A stretch of DNA of 64,000 nt from the NCBI RefSeq assembly GCF_940670765.1, contig NZ_CALNVW010000020.1, forward strand, positions 372,001-436,000, given 5' to 3'. This DNA is from Streptomyces sp. A 4/2 (GTDB taxonomy: Bacteria; Actinomycetota; Actinomycetes; Streptomycetales; Streptomycetaceae). The notes below the pieces were generated by a model. That model was not told the origin of the DNA. It did not search any database and was given only the letters and a program-made list of their open reading frames with translations. The position numbers and the translations under genes are program-made. How positions within the stretch are numbered: position 1 is the first letter of the stretch; the number at the start of each line of letters is the position of its first letter. Positions 62,584 to 64,000 of this stretch are shown piece by piece.

Positions 62584-63945
62584 ATGACTGTCTCCGTCCC
62601 CTCTCCCCTCTGCGCGGCCTCCACCCCGTCCGGTCAACAGCCGGACACCGACGGGCTCTCCGTCTGGCCCGCCTCCGCCCGGTCCGTGCCCGACGGGGAC
62701 GTGACCGTGGGCGGGGTCTCGCTCGCCGAGGTCGCCGACCGGTTCGGCACCCCGGTGTACGTGCTCGACGAGGCCGAGGTCCGGGGGCGCTGCCGCGCCT
62801 ACCGCGCGGCCTTCCCGGAGGCCGATGTCGTCTACGCCGCGAAGGCGTTCCTGTGCCGGGCCGTCGCCCACTGGGCCGAGGAGGAGGGCCTGGGCCTCGA
62901 CGTCTGTTCCGCGGGCGAGCTGGAACTGGCGGTCACCACGGGCTTCCCGCCCGAGCGGATCGTGATGCACGGCAACGCCAAGAGCCCGGCCGACCTGCGT
63001 GCCGCTGTCCGGCTGGGCGTGGGACGGATCGTCGTCGACAGCGCGTCCGAGATCGCCCGGCTGGCCGCGATCGTCGCCCCGGGCGAGCGGCAGTCGGTGA
63101 TGGTCCGGGTGGTGCCGGGGATAGCCGCGGGCGGGCACGCCGCGGTCCGTACCGGTACGGAGGACCAGAAGTTCGGTCTGTCGATCACCGACGGCTCCGC
63201 GCAGCACGCCATCGCCAAGATCCTCGGCCAGCCGCACCTCGAACTCGTGGGCCTGCACTGCCACATCGGGTCCCAGATCTCCTCGGCCAGACCGTATGTC
63301 GCGGCGGTGCGGCGCATGGTCGGGCTGATGGCCCGGGTGCGGGAACAACACGGCGTGGTACTGGGGCAGTTGGACATCGGGGGTGGCCATGCCATCGCCT
63401 ACCGGCCCGGCGAGGAGAGCCTCGACGCCGCCGTCCTGGCTTCCCGGGTCCACGCGGAGCTGGCGGACGGCTGCGCGCGGAACGCACTGCCGGTGCCGCG
63501 GCTCACCCTGGAGCCGGGCCGCGCGGTCATCGGGCCCGCCGGGGTCGCCGTCTACCGGGTGCTCTCCGTCAAACGCACCGGTGGGTGTACGTTCGTGGCG
63601 GTCGACGGCGGGATGAGCGACAACCCCAGACCGGCCCTGTACGGCGTCCGGTACGCACCGCGGCTGATCGGCCGCCGTCCGACCGCGGGGCCCGCCGTGG
63701 TCACCGTGGTGGGGCGGCACTGCGAGGCGGGCGACGTGCTGGCGGACGCGGTGGCGCTGCCCGCGGACGTACGGCCCGGTGATCTGCTGGCGGTACCGGC
63801 AGCCGGCGCCTACCACCTCTCCATGGCCTCCGCCTACAACCTGATCGGCCGGCCGCCGGTGATCGCCGTACGGGACGGCTCGGCCCGGGTGCTGGTGCGG
63901 CGGGAGTCGCTGGACGACATGCGGCGCCGGGACGTGGGGATCTAG
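62584..63945 (+). CDS. lysA: Diaminopimelate decarboxylase-type PLP enzyme
   Basis: The 453-residue protein is a fold-III PLP decarboxylase: the PLP Lys in VVYAAKAFLCRAVAHW (about 82), HCHIGSQISSARPYVAAVRR, LDIGGGHAIAY, LEPGRAVIGPAGVAVYRV, the active Cys-Glu pair in GRHCEAGDVLADAV and AGAYHLSMASAYNLI. This is the LysA pattern, converting meso-diaminopimelate to lysine. The coupling to an SAV_915 gene and the extended N-terminus suggest it may be the Streptomyces paralogue rather than the housekeeping copy. No aspartate-pathway genes are near. Confidence 0.88.
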   Translation: MTVSVPSPLCAASTPSGQQPDTDGLSVWPASARSVPDGDVTVGGVSLAEVADRFGTPVYVLDEAEVRGRCRAYRAAFPEADVVYAAKAFLCRAVAHWAEEEGLGLDVCSAGELELAVTTGFPPERIVMHGNAKSPADLRAAVRLGVGRIVVDSASEIARLAAIVAPGERQSVMVRVVPGIAAGGHAAVRTGTEDQKFGLSITDGSAQHAIAKILGQPHLELVGLHCHIGSQISSARPYVAAVRRMVGLMARVREQHGVVLGQLDIGGGHAIAYRPGEESLDAAVLASRVHAELADGCARNALPVPRLTLEPGRAVIGPAGVAVYRVLSVKRTGGCTFVAVDGGMSDNPRPALYGVRYAPRLIGRRPTAGPAVVTVVGRHCEAGDVLADAVALPADVRPGDLLAVPAAGAYHLSMASAYNLIGRPPVIAVRDGSARVLVRRESLDDMRRRDVGI

Positions 63946-64000
63946 ACCGGGCGAGGTACGGGGTTCGGGCGGGGCCGGGGTGCCTCGCGGTGCGGGGGCC

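Overview
The window looks like a Streptomyces chromosome segment. GC is very high, many genes are stacked with ATGA or 1-4 nt overlaps, GTG starts are common, and it carries lineage markers: a clpP3-clpP4-popR module, an SAV_915-type protein, ergothioneine genes and LAL regulators. No rRNA, tRNA, CRISPR array, transposase or phage gene was seen.

Layout. (1) 1-11157: an apparently unrecognised peptide (RiPP) locus. A minus-strand operon runs from a multi-core precursor (9585) through a radical SAM/SPASM enzyme, an MFS exporter and a prolyl oligopeptidase to a glycosyltransferase (3219). It converges on a plus-strand set (AAA/TPR protein fragment, signal-less subtilisin, GAF protein) and is flanked by a divergent P450. 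The precursor has three WCGVHQ cores, and prolines sit exactly where the oligopeptidase would need them. (2) 11471-15014: an aldo-keto reductase and a Tat-exported orphan protein of more A/T-rich composition. (3) 15068-22111: a MarR regulator with a perfect palindrome, an amidohydrolase carrying a TTA codon, a DHA2 exporter and a LAL-type LuxR activator. (4) 22164-33007: a bisindole/indolocarbazole-type cluster (RebO, RebD, RebC and RebP homologues) with a divergent methyltransferase, a tryptophan-2,3-dioxygenase-family protein and a heme-binding HbpS-like protein; the last two are the unusual part. (5) 33181-36281: an alkylsulfatase pseudogene and small accessory genes. (6) 36310-38306: the clpP3-clpP4 operon and its convergent regulator popR share a near-identical 19-bp box; ClpP4 lacks the catalytic His. 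(7) 38381-50503: secreted glycosidases, an aquaglyceroporin, membrane glycosylation-type genes containing a 165-bp palindromic repeat element, a flavoprotein, thioredoxin, aldehyde dehydrogenase, thiolase and GH18 protein. (8) 50575-55494: a MazF-like protein and the translationally coupled egtABCD genes. (9) 55464-63945: tandem repeats at a convergent gene junction, an orphan sugar-binding lipoprotein, dodecin, a flavin oxidoreductase, DAHP synthase behind a Trp/Tyr-rich leader peptide attenuator, an APC permease, an SAV_915 protein and diaminopimelate decarboxylase.

Working together: region 1 should make, modify, cut and export a ribosomal peptide that may be glycosylated. Regions 3-4 should convert tryptophan to a bisindole under LAL control and export it. 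The remainder is largely core-like Streptomyces metabolism and proteostasis. All functional calls are from reading motifs and context; no database search was run.
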